From Macrocystis pyrifera (taxonomy: Eukaryota > Sar > Phaeophyceae > Laminariales > Laminariaceae), in NCBI GenBank assembly GCA_031763025.1, contig JASSKH010000003.1, positions 2,636,001-2,700,000 of the forward strand: 64,000 nt of DNA, in the 5' to 3' direction. A program made the position numbers and the translations under genes. Each line of letters opens with the position of its first letter. Within the stretch, counting starts at the first letter, position 1. The notes under the pieces are model-generated. The model searched no databases. It was not told the DNA's origin and worked only from the letters and a program-made list of their open reading frames with translations. Below are positions 10,956-22,090 of this stretch, piece after piece.

Positions 10956-13900
10956 CTGGTACGATCAATCAAGCGCGAAGAGGGCGCGGGGGGGTACTCA
11001 CTATCATGCATGGCCGCAGTCGTATGACCATAGACCCTCGCATCCCTACAATGCCGGGACGGAGCACGTCGGGTTTTCACCGACCAGGCAGACATTGCTT
11101 GCACCAAGCGCGAAGCGCCGTGAGGTGTTGGGCGAGTCGCATGGAGGGTGAGCTGCATCCTACTATTACGGGGGGCCATAGTAAATAGGATCATATACTG
11201 TAGGAAAAAAAGCGAAGTACATAGGTTCTTGTGTGTACAGTAGGTCCTTTTTACTATGGTTCCCCGTAACAAGAACCGCTTTAGAGGCAGATTTTCTTGC
11301 ATATGGATGACAGCATCAATTAACTGATTTCATTTCTAGTGTGGCCACTTCTAGAGACAGCAATGGGTTTACCATGTAACTGCCTCGTGGGTGCCTCACC
11401 ATATACACACCACGTGATACGATGATCCCCCTTGTGCGGAGGGAGGGTTCTCCCCGCACAAAAATGATCTAACTTGACCACCAGCCGTGGTAACCGCCAA
11501 AAAAAAAAAAAGGTACCCTGGCTGTCTAGCTCACGTAGTGAGAGGCGTGTTTTACAGCGTCGTCGCCAACCGACGCCAATCCAACCTATATATACCAGGT
11601 ATATAATAGGGGCGGGGGCGGGCGTACTCGTTTGTTGCTTGCCTTGGTCATTTCACCATTGACCACGCATCCCCTTCGAGACGGAGCACCGTTCCTACTC
11701 CTAATAGAGACACATCCAACAGGTGGGCGCTCATTACGTTGTGTCCATATATTAAATAATTTCTTTGTGCTAATTTTATCCCCTTCCTGTGTCGCCGCCT
11801 GTGGCCACCATCTATCATCCTAGGATAGCGATCGTTTTCTAGCCGCTATCTAGTGCACCAAACTCCTCCATGTCTCTTTCGTCTCTTTCCCTCGTCTCCT
11901 CTTGTACATCCCGTTCCTCCTTGTACATTTTACATCCTCCTACCAAGTGAGTTATAGTCTCTTTTGCTTTGCCACACGGGCACATCTGTGCATCTACTTC
12001 CTCCTTCCGGCTACTGGTATTTCTCCTTCGTTCTGTCAGGTCCAGGTCATCGGCACGAACACACGCAGTTTCATCGTTTTCGCGAAGTTCATTGGGCCGT
12101 GCAAACACTTTTCATTCCTATCCCTTCGCTTAATCCCCCGTACATGTCTTGAGTGTTTCTCCGATTTCACCTTGTTTCTTGGCGCTAGGCTTTCCCTTCT
12201 CTCTATCCTTTCTTCTACTTCTGTCTTGTACCTCCCAAACTTCTCTGCGGACAGTCTCATCTTGGTTTCTTCCTATCCTTCCATAATCTCTCGACTACTC
12301 TATCCCACCTTTATTTCAGCTCGCCCTTTTGATACTTTCTTCCTTACAAATGTATCAACTATGGCTGGCAACCTCTTTTTGGGCCTGTTCCTTACTTTAT
12401 GGCGTCATTTCAACCTTCTCGTGTCTTTATTTGTCTTGAGTGGGTGCATTCCCATTTCTGCTCTTAATACTTATTCGTTGTACAGTACTTGAGCATCTTA
12501 GGATTTTTTTAGCTGCTATCATCTGCACTGTTTCCAACTGTTTTGCGAACTTCGCGTTCCCTTTCCCATGCTTCTCCTGCATATTCTAGCTTTGGTACTA
12601 TCACATTCATCAGGATACATCTCTTGATCCTAGAGTCAAGGTGCGAATCTGTTAGGATCGCATCCATCTTGCCAACGTGTGCTTTTTCCCCCTTCTTATT
12701 ACTTTTGCTATGGGGGTATCCCAAGATCAGTCTTTTGAGATCTCTGCGCCAAGGTACGTATACTGGTCCACGATATGCAATGCATCTTCTCCCCACTTCC
12801 AACTGACATTTACCGGGCTCATCTTTTATTTGTTACCAGGTACATACAACTACTGCGCACTTCTTGACGTTCGCCGTCACTCTCCATTGCCTAGTGTATT
12901 CTAGCGCCTTCTCTATTTGTTCCTACAATCCTTTGAGTGTTAGATATCCCCACGAAGTCATCCGCAAATATTAATCCCGACACCGTATCTTCCCCCACCG
13001 TGACTCTCTGCTTTGCTGCTTCGATTGCTACTATCAGGTCGCTAATGTATACCTTGTACAGGTTAGGTATTAACGCACATCTCTGTGCAACTTCTTGTAA
13101 AATATCAACATACTTCGATATTTCCCCGTCCAGAATTACAGCAATTCTCGCACATTCCGTCATATTATTCATCGATCTCCACATCTTTCCTCTGATCCCT
13201 ATTTCCCACAGCTTTTCCCACAATTCATTTATATATACTGTGTCGTAGGCCTTCTGTACATCCAGAAAGAAACAGTACTCGTACGTTGTTCGCCCCGCGT
13301 GTTACCTACCTTGGATTATCTTACCTAATGTGTACACATGGTCTACGAGCCACGGTTTGGCCTATAAACCCTGCTAGCCCTTCGCTTGTTTTGTCTTCCT
13401 TTCTCCATCATCGTTCCCATTCCATTGTTTTAAAATCTTAAACTCATCGTTCAAAATCTTACAAAAAAAGTTTCGCCTACTGTGCTTAATATCGTTATCC
13501 TTCTATAGTTCCCCGGGTCAGCCTTGTGTCCTTTCTTAAATAAGTTTGCAGCCACTCCTCTCCACCTCCTCAACGCGTACGCGTTCTTCCATATCCAGAT
13601 ATACAACATAACCATCATGGTAAGCATCCCTTCTCCCCCGTACTTCATAAATCCATTCACGATTTGGTCTGCCCCTGCTGCTTTTTTATTCTCAAGTTTA
13701 GCTACACACGTCTCTACTTCTTCTCTTGTGAACACTCTGTAACTCTTGTGAACCACTGTCTTCCCTATCTGATGCATCTACGTTCGCCTCTGTCCACGCG
13801 TTGATTTCCTTCTCGAATTCTGCATCGAACGTTTCGTTGGCTGTGGGTGTTCCTATTGTAGCTTACGGTAATGCTCTATTAGTATTTCCTTTTCCCTTCG

Positions 13901-16252
13901 AACCACAAATCATTTTACCGTTCAGTGCTCTTAAGGTAGCTATCTCCGGGTCTGCCTCTCCGGCTTGTCTACCCAGTATCCCTTTTATCCCTAGCCACCT
14001 CTGCTTCATCCCGCCCTCAAAGTTTTCATTCGTTTAATTTACTTCAGCTTTCCATATCTCTGCCATCTCTTTCACTTTCATTCTACCTATAGCATATTCC
14101 TCCCTTTCTGTCGTAGTTTTACTCGATGTGTAACTTGCGTGTGCCTTTCTTCTTACTCTTATAGCCTCTTTTACTTCCTCATCCAACCATTTTACTGCTC
14201 TGCTGCATACTATCAACTTCTTCCCTATTAAATTACTTGCTGCGGTTTCGGCAAATTGCTCCCATCCTTATTATCCTAGCGCCAGCATTGTCCCTCTCTA
14301 TATTATTATTTGTTGTACCTATTCTTTCCAACAGCTCGGAAAATTGCTGTGCATTTTTGGCCATCTCTTCTGGGAACTCTTCCCGTTTTTCTTTTACTTG
14401 TAGTTCATCATTCTCCATCTGTACATTTTCCTACCTCGCCAATGCTTAATAACTCTCGTCTGCTGACTGTTTGTCCATATAAAACTGTGATCCGTAGTTC
14501 CCACGTCCGCTGGGCATACATGTGCTTCCGTTTCCTACCAACCCCATTTTTTACCACAAGGAAGTCAAGTATAGAGCTTTCTCCCTTTTGTATGCACTGT
14601 CTAGTCCTTTCCGGCTCTTCCTTTTTGTACTCTGTCAATCACCGTCTTCATTTCGTTGCGCTCAAGGAACTTTTAACATATCTTCCCCCCAGTTTTTTTG
14701 TTCGTTAAATCCCCATACCCCATGCTGTCCGATGTTCTCGAATTCGACGTGGTTGCCTTCTCAATTCTTGAATTAAAATCTCCCACTAGAACTACTTCTC
14801 CTTGCCTTTTATACTTCTGTACATACATGCTACTCCTTCGAACTCCCTCTGCATATCGTTTACCGTACTCTTCGACTCTGGGGGCATATAGATGTTTCGC
14901 AAGGGCGGGGGGGGGGGGGGATCCCACGTCATGCATGGCCGTAGTTGTGCGACCACACGTAGACCTTCGCATCCCTACAACGTGGGGACCGGAGCACGTC
15001 AGGTTTTCACCGACCAGGCAGGCGTTGCTTGCACCAAGCGCGAAGCGTCGTGAGGTGTTCGGCGAGGCGCATGAAGGGTGAGCTGCACCCTCCTGCCGTA
15101 TGAACGCTTGTGAGGCGGACTTTCTTGCTTATGGATGACGACGTCGAATGAATCGCACCAGCCGGAGGGGGGTGCTCTCGGCTCTCTCGTTGGATTTCAC
15201 TCGAAATTCAAGCAGACCGATGTGTTTATAAAAAACTTCGGGTAGATGCACTGTGTTGCCGAAATCGATGAAAACTTCTACGAATCGTACTTCGCTCCGA
15301 TTTTAAAGCCCTACCCTACCGGTCAGAGCTCCCAGGGAAACAAGCCACGCGATTTTCTACCAAGGCGGAACCGCGAGTTCGCGTGTACAAAGCAAGGCGG
15401 TCGGACGGACGGACCTACAGCAGTATTCACGGAATTTGGTACTCGACCCTTTTACGTAGGACTGCAGTCCCGTTTTGGCGACAAATGGCTCATAATATGA
15501 GTGGTTTTGTCCCCAAAAAGGAACGAAGTTTTTAAAGAGTTAAGAGCAGGGATGTGTGTAATACCGCAGATTTCAGAGCGGACGTGCCGGGAATACCGCA
15601 GATTGGCCAAATATGGAAACCGCTCGCGAGAACCGGAACCGCAAAAAGCTACTAAAGGACTCAAAAAAAATCCAAATATACTGTAAAAAGTCCAAATATA
15701 CTGGGGTTTCCAGTATACATGTACACACGCAGGCGTTTTTTTCACCAGAAGCCAGCACAAAAATTCCGATGCCGCAAACAAATTGCTAGCCGCATATGGC
15801 TTTGATAACCGATGAGAAACTGGTGCCGGTATTTTACGCATTCCTGGTCAAGAATATCACCACGAGCATGCATTGCTATTACGGGGGTCCATAGTTAACG
15901 GGACCAGACTGTGTTAGTAAAAATAGGTAAATATATAGGTTTTTATGTATACAGTAGGTCCTATTAACCATGGACCCCCGTAATAATAGACGCCCGTCGT
16001 GCAAAAAAGTGACGCCCCGTAATAATAGACGCCCGTCGTGCAAAAAAGTGACGCCCCGTAATAATAGACGCCCGTCGTGCAAAAAAGTGACGCCTGGGCT
16101 GACGCGGACTCGGACACTAGTCCAGCCCCTCTATCTAAGAACAGCCCAAGAAGCGAAAGGTTCCTCTTGTTCCCTTGGTTAGCTTTCAGCGATGGCTTGG
16201 CTGTGGCAGCCCTGCCCCACCTCATCCTATTACATGCAGCCTCGTGTGAGCG

Positions 16253-16286
<34 letters not shown>

Positions 16287-16409
16287 ACTATCACCAGATG
16301 TGCGTGTCTCAAAACGCGGTGTGCGTATGTACGCACACCAAGCAGAAAATATGTCCACCACCACGGAAGGAAGCCCACTCTCCAAACTATCCCCCCCTTC
16401 TCCGCAGAC

Positions 16410-16451
<42 letters not shown>

Positions 16452-18230
16452 AATGTCATCCTCGGTCCGATTATCCACACCTCGAACAGATCATGATCTA
16501 TCTATCTATCTACCGTAGATCATCTACTGTAGATCCTAACCTGCCGTATTGAAATGCTGTGCAGGAATTATAGAGTACAGATACAACTCAGGAAACTTGT
16601 TATTTCACGCAGAATATACAGCGCCCACCCGATAATGTGAGTTAGATCCTACAGATCATACAGATCAGCAATATATCTGCCTTGAAAGGTCTGCTACAAT
16701 TTCACAGATAAATCGATTATTAGCCAAGAGGTGTGTGGATTATTTGTACGCCTCATACGCCCACACGACGGTGCATCGAAACCTAACCTCACGTCCCACG
16801 TTTCGCGGGTTTTCGATGCTGATCGATTCGAATCAACTCCGCGGTCAGGTCATCTCCTACCCCAGCCTTTCGCTCGAACGCGCTAGGTAGGTGCACGCGT
16901 TAGACAAAATCACGACCGCTGAACACTGCATGCCGGCAAAAAAAAAAAACTCCCTGTCAAGAAAACAACGTGTGAAGCACGCCAGCGAGCGAACCTCACG
17001 AGCGGATAAAACCGGTGTCTACAGAGTGGCGGTATACCGAGCCCGCCACTGCTGTCCGCCGGCAACTCCTACCAAGACAACACGCGGACAGCACGAGCCT
17101 CGCGGAAGGAGGAACCGCGTCCACCCCAGTGGTGCCAGACCGAGCCCCGCACACCCCACACAGCTCGCCTTGAGCACCAAAGGCGCTAGGAAACTGCGAG
17201 TTAAGCGCTTCACTGACCGCCCCCTACACCAAAGCTAGTGTAGTACACCGAGCCCAAAATAGAGGGGCTATTCCCGGTTCGGGTCAAACCTCGCGGGTCA
17301 GGTCGGGTCGGTTCGGGTCGGGTAACGACCGGTCAGAGTTTGAAAACCTCCTGATCCGACCCGGCCCGACCCGACCCGTGAGAATTGAGAAAAATCATGA
17401 GCCGTGAAGAGACCTCGCTTGGTCTTGACACGCCCAAAAAGACCAGTCTAAGAATGGTATATTCAGGCCACAATAGGCTGTGACGCGCCCGAAAAGGTCC
17501 GACCGGTCCCCCGGCATCTTCGTTGAGCACCGCCCCCTGCTCGTACACTAAAACTACTGCTGTCGTACATTAAGGCCAAAACAGGCAAAATGGCCGGCCC
17601 CCTAATAATAGCATTCATTTGTTTGAGCGCAGTCACCTATTACACTAAAACTAGAATGTTGAGGCCAACAAAGGCTTTTTGACGCGGCCGAAGAGACCGG
17701 CCGTCTTTACACCACTACGTCCCGAAATGGAACGTGTGTGTATGAAACGTCAATCTGTCCCTTATCATACGCAACGTTTATATGTTACTATTTAATAAAA
17801 ATGATATTTCTAGATAGAGACAGAGAGGACCGTTTGTATTTTAATACATAATCCAACTAGTTATCATATTTCCAGCAGGTACAGAGCTGTATCGACGAAC
17901 AAACGATTGCTTACACTTCGCGAGACAGAGCAGAAGCACAGCATCATTTCGTTACCTGATGGAGAACATCCCTGTGGAGAACATGAAGAAGAGGGTCGAG
18001 ATGCTCGCCTTTCCTGGATAAACGGCCGAGGTGATAAAACGCCAGAGGTGGAACTTGTGCCAGACGAGCGGCCAGGAGAGGGCGTACTGGGCGGGGGTGA
18101 ACACGCCCATGAGGGAGCAGAACAGGGTTCCCACCATGCCCACGATGAGGGCCCTGGAGACGGGCGGGATGCTCCGGAACAGCTCCTCCGGGCTGCTCCC
18201 GTCGCCGCCACCTACGAACCCGATAGGCAT
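10419..18230 (-). CDS. DER1: Derlin (Der1-like ERAD protein), frame broken at an A-run
   Basis: Derlins are rhomboid-like pseudoproteases of the ER membrane that thin the bilayer and recruit p97/Cdc48 during retrotranslocation of misfolded proteins. There are two exons, 18230-17956 and 10955-10419. The join is TCC ATC AG|G TAC, giving FSIRYEKDGF, in the right phase. Visible family hallmarks are an N-terminal SIPPVSRA segment, the WR motif of loop 1 (HLWRFITS), several hydrophobic helices, YVWSR, the GxxxG motif of the last helix (VGIAVGH) and a C-terminal SHP-box-like WGAGRTLG for p97 binding. The start ATG at 18230-18228 gives MPIGFVGGG; the stop TAA is at 10421-10419. At 10777-10783, seven A (coding strand) put YVWSRKK out of frame with NPTMSVSFWG by one base. 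Confidence 0.9.
10777..10783 (-). other. A7 frameshift point inside derlin
   Basis: On the coding strand the sequence is CGG AAA AAA ACC CCA. Relatives read VWSRRNP at this place, so the expected frame is CGG AAA AAA AAC CCC (one more A) or one with five A. The most ordinary explanation is a homopolymer length error. A real lesion, or slippage on this A AAA AAA heptamer, is also possible. Confidence 0.8.
10990..11600 (-). mobile_element. C-tailed dispersed element B, long copy, in derlin intron
   Basis: Read on the minus strand it starts near 11600 with GTTGGCGTCGGTTGGC and passes the block CTCACTACGTGAGCTAG and the ATGCAGCTCACCCT / GTCTGCCTGGTCGGTG blocks. It ends with GCATCCCTAC inverted, CCATGCATGA and a GAGTACCCCCC tail at 10985-10990. 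It matches the tandem copies at 26.2-27.3 kb almost end to end. It is split by a MITE at 11166-11269. No protein is recognised. Confidence 0.75.
11166..11269 (+). mobile_element. TA-flanked MITE, copy 2 (nested in element B)
   Basis: Sits inside the element-B copy at 10990-11600, interrupting the block that is continuous at 26575-26585 and 27115-27120. It is flanked by TA on the left and CA on the right, so one side of the target duplication has mutated. The centre is more diverged than in other copies. It dates MITE activity as later than element B insertion here. Confidence 0.85.
11607..14904 (-). mobile_element. Decayed LINE (non-LTR retrotransposon) in derlin intron
   Basis: Read on the minus strand, the pieces in order are: the end of an AP-type endonuclease (VVLVGDFNSRI near 14780); RT segments ENKKAAGADQIVNGFMKYGG and DPGNYRRITILS near 13500-13700; the RT catalytic block A FLDVQKAYDTV near 13240-13275; block C LIFADDFVGIS near 12940; a maturation region RIKRCILMNVIVPKLEYAGE near 12600; a C-terminal CPCGKAKETITHLVGGC zinc knuckle near 11990; and a 3' UTR to 11607. 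Frameshifts and stops break it into at least nine open pieces, so it is dead. The endonuclease N-terminus is missing where another element abuts at 14905. It lies in the sense orientation of derlin. Confidence 0.92.
14905..15130 (-). mobile_element. C-tailed element B, truncated copy
   Basis: Shows the CATGCATGG, CGCATCCCTACAA, GACCAGGCAGGC and GGTGAGCTGCA words of family B in the same order. The tail is a run of 14 G (a C tail on the element strand) that touches the truncated 5' end of the LINE. The MITE seen in the 11-kb copy is absent here. Confidence 0.7.
15463..15523. repeat. Palindromic repeat fragment
   Basis: Begins GCAGTCCCGTTTTGG and continues to TTTTGTCCCC; the two arms are partially inverted. 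Related to the fuller foldback at 62215-62310 and the copy near 3342-3455. Confidence 0.5.
15879..15983 (+). mobile_element. TA-flanked MITE, copy 3
   Basis: Full-length, with TA on both sides. Its right end flows directly into a 39-bp minisatellite, whose unit begins with the last bases of the MITE. Confidence 0.85.
15980..16096. repeat. 39-bp minisatellite, three units
   Basis: The unit starts GTAATAATAGACGCCCGTCG and contains CAAAAAAGTGACGC. Exact starts at 15980, 16019 and 16058 give a 39-base period, that is 13 codons, so one frame reads a repeated NNRRPSCKKVTPR. The units are nearly identical, so expansion is recent. I see no sign that it is translated. Confidence 0.9.
16256..16290. 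repeat. (CAGA)n tetranucleotide repeat
   Basis: About eight CAGA/CAGACAAA units. A long poly-C run (16409-16450) and a short (CTAT)n follow within 250 bases. Confidence 0.85.
16409..16450. repeat. Poly-C tract
   Basis: About 40 consecutive C, the longest homopolymer in the window. The true length is likely to be uncertain in any assembly. Confidence 0.85.
17220..17720. repeat. Degenerate repeats with GACGCGCCCGAA words, derlin intron
   Basis: Contains an inverted pair of GGGTCGGGTCGG-type arms at about 17300-17330 and 17350-17385. It also has two or three copies of a block reading GGCC..AGGC..TGACGCG.CCGAA..GACCGGC. Single relatives of that block occur near 6790-6830 and 58370-58410. No gene is seen. 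Confidence 0.4.
17956..18230 (-). CDS. DER1: Derlin exon 1
   Basis: Codes residues 1-91 plus two bases. The donor is ATCAG|GTAACG on the minus strand. It includes the cytosolic N-terminus, the first membrane helix (LIVGMVGTLFCSLMGV) and the conserved HLWRFITS loop. A second in-frame ATG lies 22 codons upstream, but the later ATG better matches the usual short derlin N-terminus. Confidence 0.9.
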
Positions 18231-18262
18231 GGCTGCACGACGCACACACCGCAAAACAACAT

Positions 18263-18445
18263 AAAAGACAAGATAAAGCGATACTAAAGATCGCACCGCG
18301 ACGACTCACACAGCAAGATACAACAAGATCGCAAGCGGCGGATCACACCCGCCAAGATAACGAGATGAAACAAGATCGCACGCGATGGTTTCACACCGCA
18401 AGATACCAAGATGGTGCAATAACGACAAGATCGCATGCGATGCTC
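18263..18445. repeat. Direct repeats in the derlin 5' flank
   Basis: Four imperfect copies of a 40-55-bp unit share ACAAGATCGCA.GCGATG and CACACCGCAAGATA. They lie 30-215 bases upstream of the derlin start codon, in the position of its 5' UTR or promoter. A regulatory role is only a possibility. Confidence 0.6.
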
Positions 18446-19480
18446 TCGAAACGTTGCGGCGGAATACCATAATAAAAAGAAAAAATGTACGCCTGGTACC
18501 AGGTACCTCGCATGTATACCTACCTGCATGAGCACATTCCTGATACTACAGCAGTATATTGATGCCAGTCGGTCTAACGATACGATGATATTTTCCCAAG
18601 AATTTCATACCTCGGATCTGTCTATCTCCTGCAGATGACCTAGTTCCTCGCTTGCCGCTGTTAGAGATTATGCAGGATCTGTATACTATTAGTACAGATC
18701 CAACCCAGGACACATGTGCTACTGCTGTTCTAGATCGTGCAGACTATACGGCTCTCACTGGGCATCATGAGCTAGATCATCCAGATCATCCAGATAACGA
18801 ATCATCTATCCTGCCCTGAAACATGTAGATCATGAAGTAAAGTAATCGACAACGTGTCTTGAGGTGTGCAGAGTTGCTGATTTACAAGGCACAAAAAAGA
18901 GGGACCCGTTTCGAGATGACCGATCGCCCGATCGACCGACCGATCGACCGACAGGGATTCGACGCACACAAGTTGACGACAGTTACAAATGTCTTGCTGA
19001 GCGAGTTCGTAGTAAAAGTCATCGATATTCAACAGACGACAAATTGATGGCGGGCTATGCACATGTACGATATAGAGTACGTAATACATGTATCTACTGT
19101 ATATGTATATAAGCAGCTCTGGAATGTATTGGCATGTTCGTCCGTCCCTGGAGTGTGCGAGCTCTTCTGTCTGCTACATATACACGAGTACCTGGTATGT
19201 GTTTCGCCGCTGCATTTCTTCGGTACGAAGGACACCGCGGCGCAAAAAACACAGAAGACATGAAACGAATTTCTTTTTCTTATTGGCAAGACAAGCCTTT
19301 TGAAGATTTTTCTCCGACTACCCCCGCCCGCCCCCCCCCCCCCCTCATCGAACTCGAAAGCAGCGGATAGATTCAGCGGAGAGGCCGGTTCTTCTTGACT
19401 GCGATGGTTGATTCCAACGCAGTCTACTGCTGGTAGATCTCCGCTCACACACCCCGCACAAACGACCACCCTCAGTTCAT
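18446..19480. other. Gene-free stretch upstream of derlin
   Basis: No gene seen. It includes a short tandem of CGATCGACC-like units at 18920-18957 and a poly-C run near 19335. Confidence 0.4.
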
Positions 19481-19482
19481 AC

Positions 19483-19885
19483 GAGTAGCCCCTGGGGTTG
19501 ACTCGACCTATGTGCAGCTGCATCCTGCACAAAACTTTGTGCAGGGTGCAGGCCTTAATGGTCAAGGCAGGTCTTTCGGCCGCCCGGTGTTTTTTTTTTA
19601 AAAACGCCACCGAAACACGCGGCGGAGCCGCGTGACTGCCCCTGCCGACCTCGAGCTCCCCACAGGGTTGGGGTTAGGGCTAGGATTAGGCCTGGGGTGG
19701 GGTTGGTCCGGGTCCACGTGCAAGATTGAAATTGACGACACACGTCCTGCACAAAGTTTTGTGCAGGATGCAGTTGCACATAGCGGGAGCCCCTGGGGTT
19801 GCTGATTGAAATTGACGACACACGTCCTGCGCAAAGTTTTGTGCACGATGCAGCTGCACAGAGCGGGAGCCCCTGGGGTCGCTGT
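19483..19885. repeat. ~78-bp tandem units plus an inverted relative
   Basis: Two units (about 19725-19803 and 19804-19882) share GATTGAAATTGACGACACACG, CACAAAGTTTTGTGCA and GCGGGAGCCCCTGGGG. A relative near 19490-19555 repeats the CTGCATCCTGCACAAAACTTTGTGCAGG core. Each unit contains a near-perfect palindrome around ACAAAGTTTTGTGC. Between them, 19669-19712 has degenerate GGGTTAGGG-like words. Confidence 0.6.
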
Positions 19886-21105
19886 AGGGGCTCGTGAACC
19901 ATACGTGTTTCCCCCCCCCCCCCCGAACTGCCTCTTATTTTCGTGAAATCTTTAGTATATCATATAGCTACTGCAATCTTGTTATTTCTCTGCTTCCAGG
20001 TAGTTTGTTTTCAAAACGTAGGCAAAGGGAGTTGTGAACGGGTTACAGCTGCTAAAATCGGGATTCTCAATTTACACCAATATTTTACACCATCTCGCAC
20101 CGCCGATGCTACACGCACGACCCCGAGCATACCCAGGGCCCCTAGATAAGTCCTTCTCAGACAAGGCCTGCGGAATCTCGTGTCCACTGCAGGACTATAC
20201 TTCGAAGTACATTTCTATATGAAAAGCCGGCCCTGCAAAAGAGTGGTCACACGCCCAAGACACCGCCCTTCCTTGCCAAACTCAGGACGGGTTGACTCTG
20301 TCCCCCAATATAAGTACATTTCTGACTAAATATTACTACACGAACGGTCCTTGTCATTCGAGACAGTGGTATAAGAAACCTAACGTCAGGCGTTAGGCCC
20401 AACATCCTTGTTCTGAGAAAAGCGCGACAAGCAAGGGGGGTACATTTTTCTATCACGTGTGTAAGCAGACGGCGAGCGCCGAGGCTACTGCTGTACATTC
20501 GTTCTTTTTTTGTTTGTTTGTTTGATTTTTTTTTTTTTTTAGTAATTTTCGACGAAATTTCCCAAGTCTATTTTCTTAACGAGAGGGCCGATAGTATATA
20601 TATATCAGTGCATATAAACCGATTCAATGAAAATAACGGGGTCGACAAAGAAAAACGATCAGTACCAGACAGGGCATTCATCAAGGCTCTGGTGCCGAGA
20701 GGCGTGTTGCCGAAGCCCGCCTCCCGCAGGGGCGGGCGCCCCAGAGGACCCCCGGAGGCAATAACTTTTCTTGCGAGATGTGCGTGACTATATATACGCG
20801 CGACATTCGCTTTTGATTGAATTCATCCTTTCTTTCACCCACGGTGTTTAGGGACAAAACTACTCGGACCCAAGTCAGGGATACCTTTCGCGATCGAAAA
20901 AGGGATTGAAGCGCGTTTATTGATAAAATAATGCGTTCCGGACCTCGAAAAAAGGGCAAAACAAACGTGCCCAAAAGGAGAAACACGCCTCCGGCCACGC
21001 AGCTCTGGTGAGAAAGACACGAGGGCGGAAAAAGACATCTTGACAGTCGCTTGCCTGTGGCGAAAAACGTTGCGACGAGTAAAAAAAACCCAAGTTGCGG
21101 CAAAG
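19886..21105. other. Gene-free stretch
   Basis: No recognisable protein on either strand. It has a GC-rich inverted block near 20700-20760 and homopolymer T near 20525. Nothing else stands out. Confidence 0.35.
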
Positions 21106-21109
21106 CCAC

Positions 21110-22090
21110 ACACGCCTCCGGCGGCTGCTGTGCGGAAAACCGCAATTAATTCCGACCCCAAAGTTGGGGCTAGCGGAACAGGGCCCACCACCGGGACAGC
21201 AATTAATCAATGAATGCTCTGGTACCAGGTATCGGAATGTTCTACTCGTACTACTGCTGTATGACGCATATTCCAAAAAAGTGGGCATGGCGGGGAAGGT
21301 GACAGCAACAACAAAAAACTGCCTGCTGCTGCTGCTGCTGCTGCTGTTGCTGCTCACTAGTGCTGCATATCGTATCGGAAGTTTCGATATATCGTACAAA
21401 TCGACCGTGTTTTTTTGCCCGCTATCCCCTGGCATCTGTGACTTTTTTTATTGCCGATACGGAACGAAAGTTTCCATGTGTACGTACTTGTATCAAACAT
21501 CGAAACCGTACCGAATACGATAGTTGTCTCTGTTTCATTGGTACCGTATCGAAATCGATTCCGAAATCCGATATCCAACACCACAAGCCACAACATGGCC
21601 TCCGGTGGGTGTTGCGGCAAAACCGCAATTCATTCCGACCCGAAAGCGTGGACCAGCGGAACAGCGCCCACCAGCACCAGCACCAGCGCAACATTAATTC
21701 ATCATCTATGCCCTGTTAGCAAGGTATCGGAACATTCTACTATTAATACGCATATTCCCAAAAAAGCGGGGATGGCGACAACAACATCAACAAAAAAACT
21801 GCTGCCTGCTACTGCTGTTGCTGCCGCTCACCAGTGTGTTGCATATCGTATCGGAAGTTTCGACATGTCGTACACATCGAGCGTGTTTTTTGCCCTCCAT
21901 CCCCTGGCATCCTCGTTTTTTTTTGTACGCAGATACTGTATGAAAGGTTCCATGTATCAAATATGGAAGTCGTACCGAGTACGATCGTTGTCGGTGTTCA
22001 TCAGCATCGTTCGAGTCGAAATCGATGCCGACATCCGATATCCAACACTACTGCTCACCAGTGTTGGACTGAACACAATACTGGTGTTTT
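21110..22090 (+). repeat. Tandem duplication of a ~490-bp unit
   Basis: Unit 1 (about 21110-21600) and unit 2 (about 21603-22090) share, in order: CCGCAATTxATTCCGACCC, AGGTATCGGAA, GCATATTCC.AAAAA, a (CTG)n stretch, GCATATCGTATCGGAAGTTTCGA, CCCCTGGCATC and GATATCCAACAC. A third, older relative is at 4500-4815. No coding function is recognised. Confidence 0.75.

Noticed and set aside
16077..16518. Proline-rich open frames around the poly-C run as a protein
   Set aside because: The composition is dictated by homopolymer C and CAGA repeats; no conserved segment.
19669..19712. GGGTTAGGG-like words as an internal telomere tract
   Set aside because: Only two or three imperfect units; too short and degenerate to support a telomeric origin.
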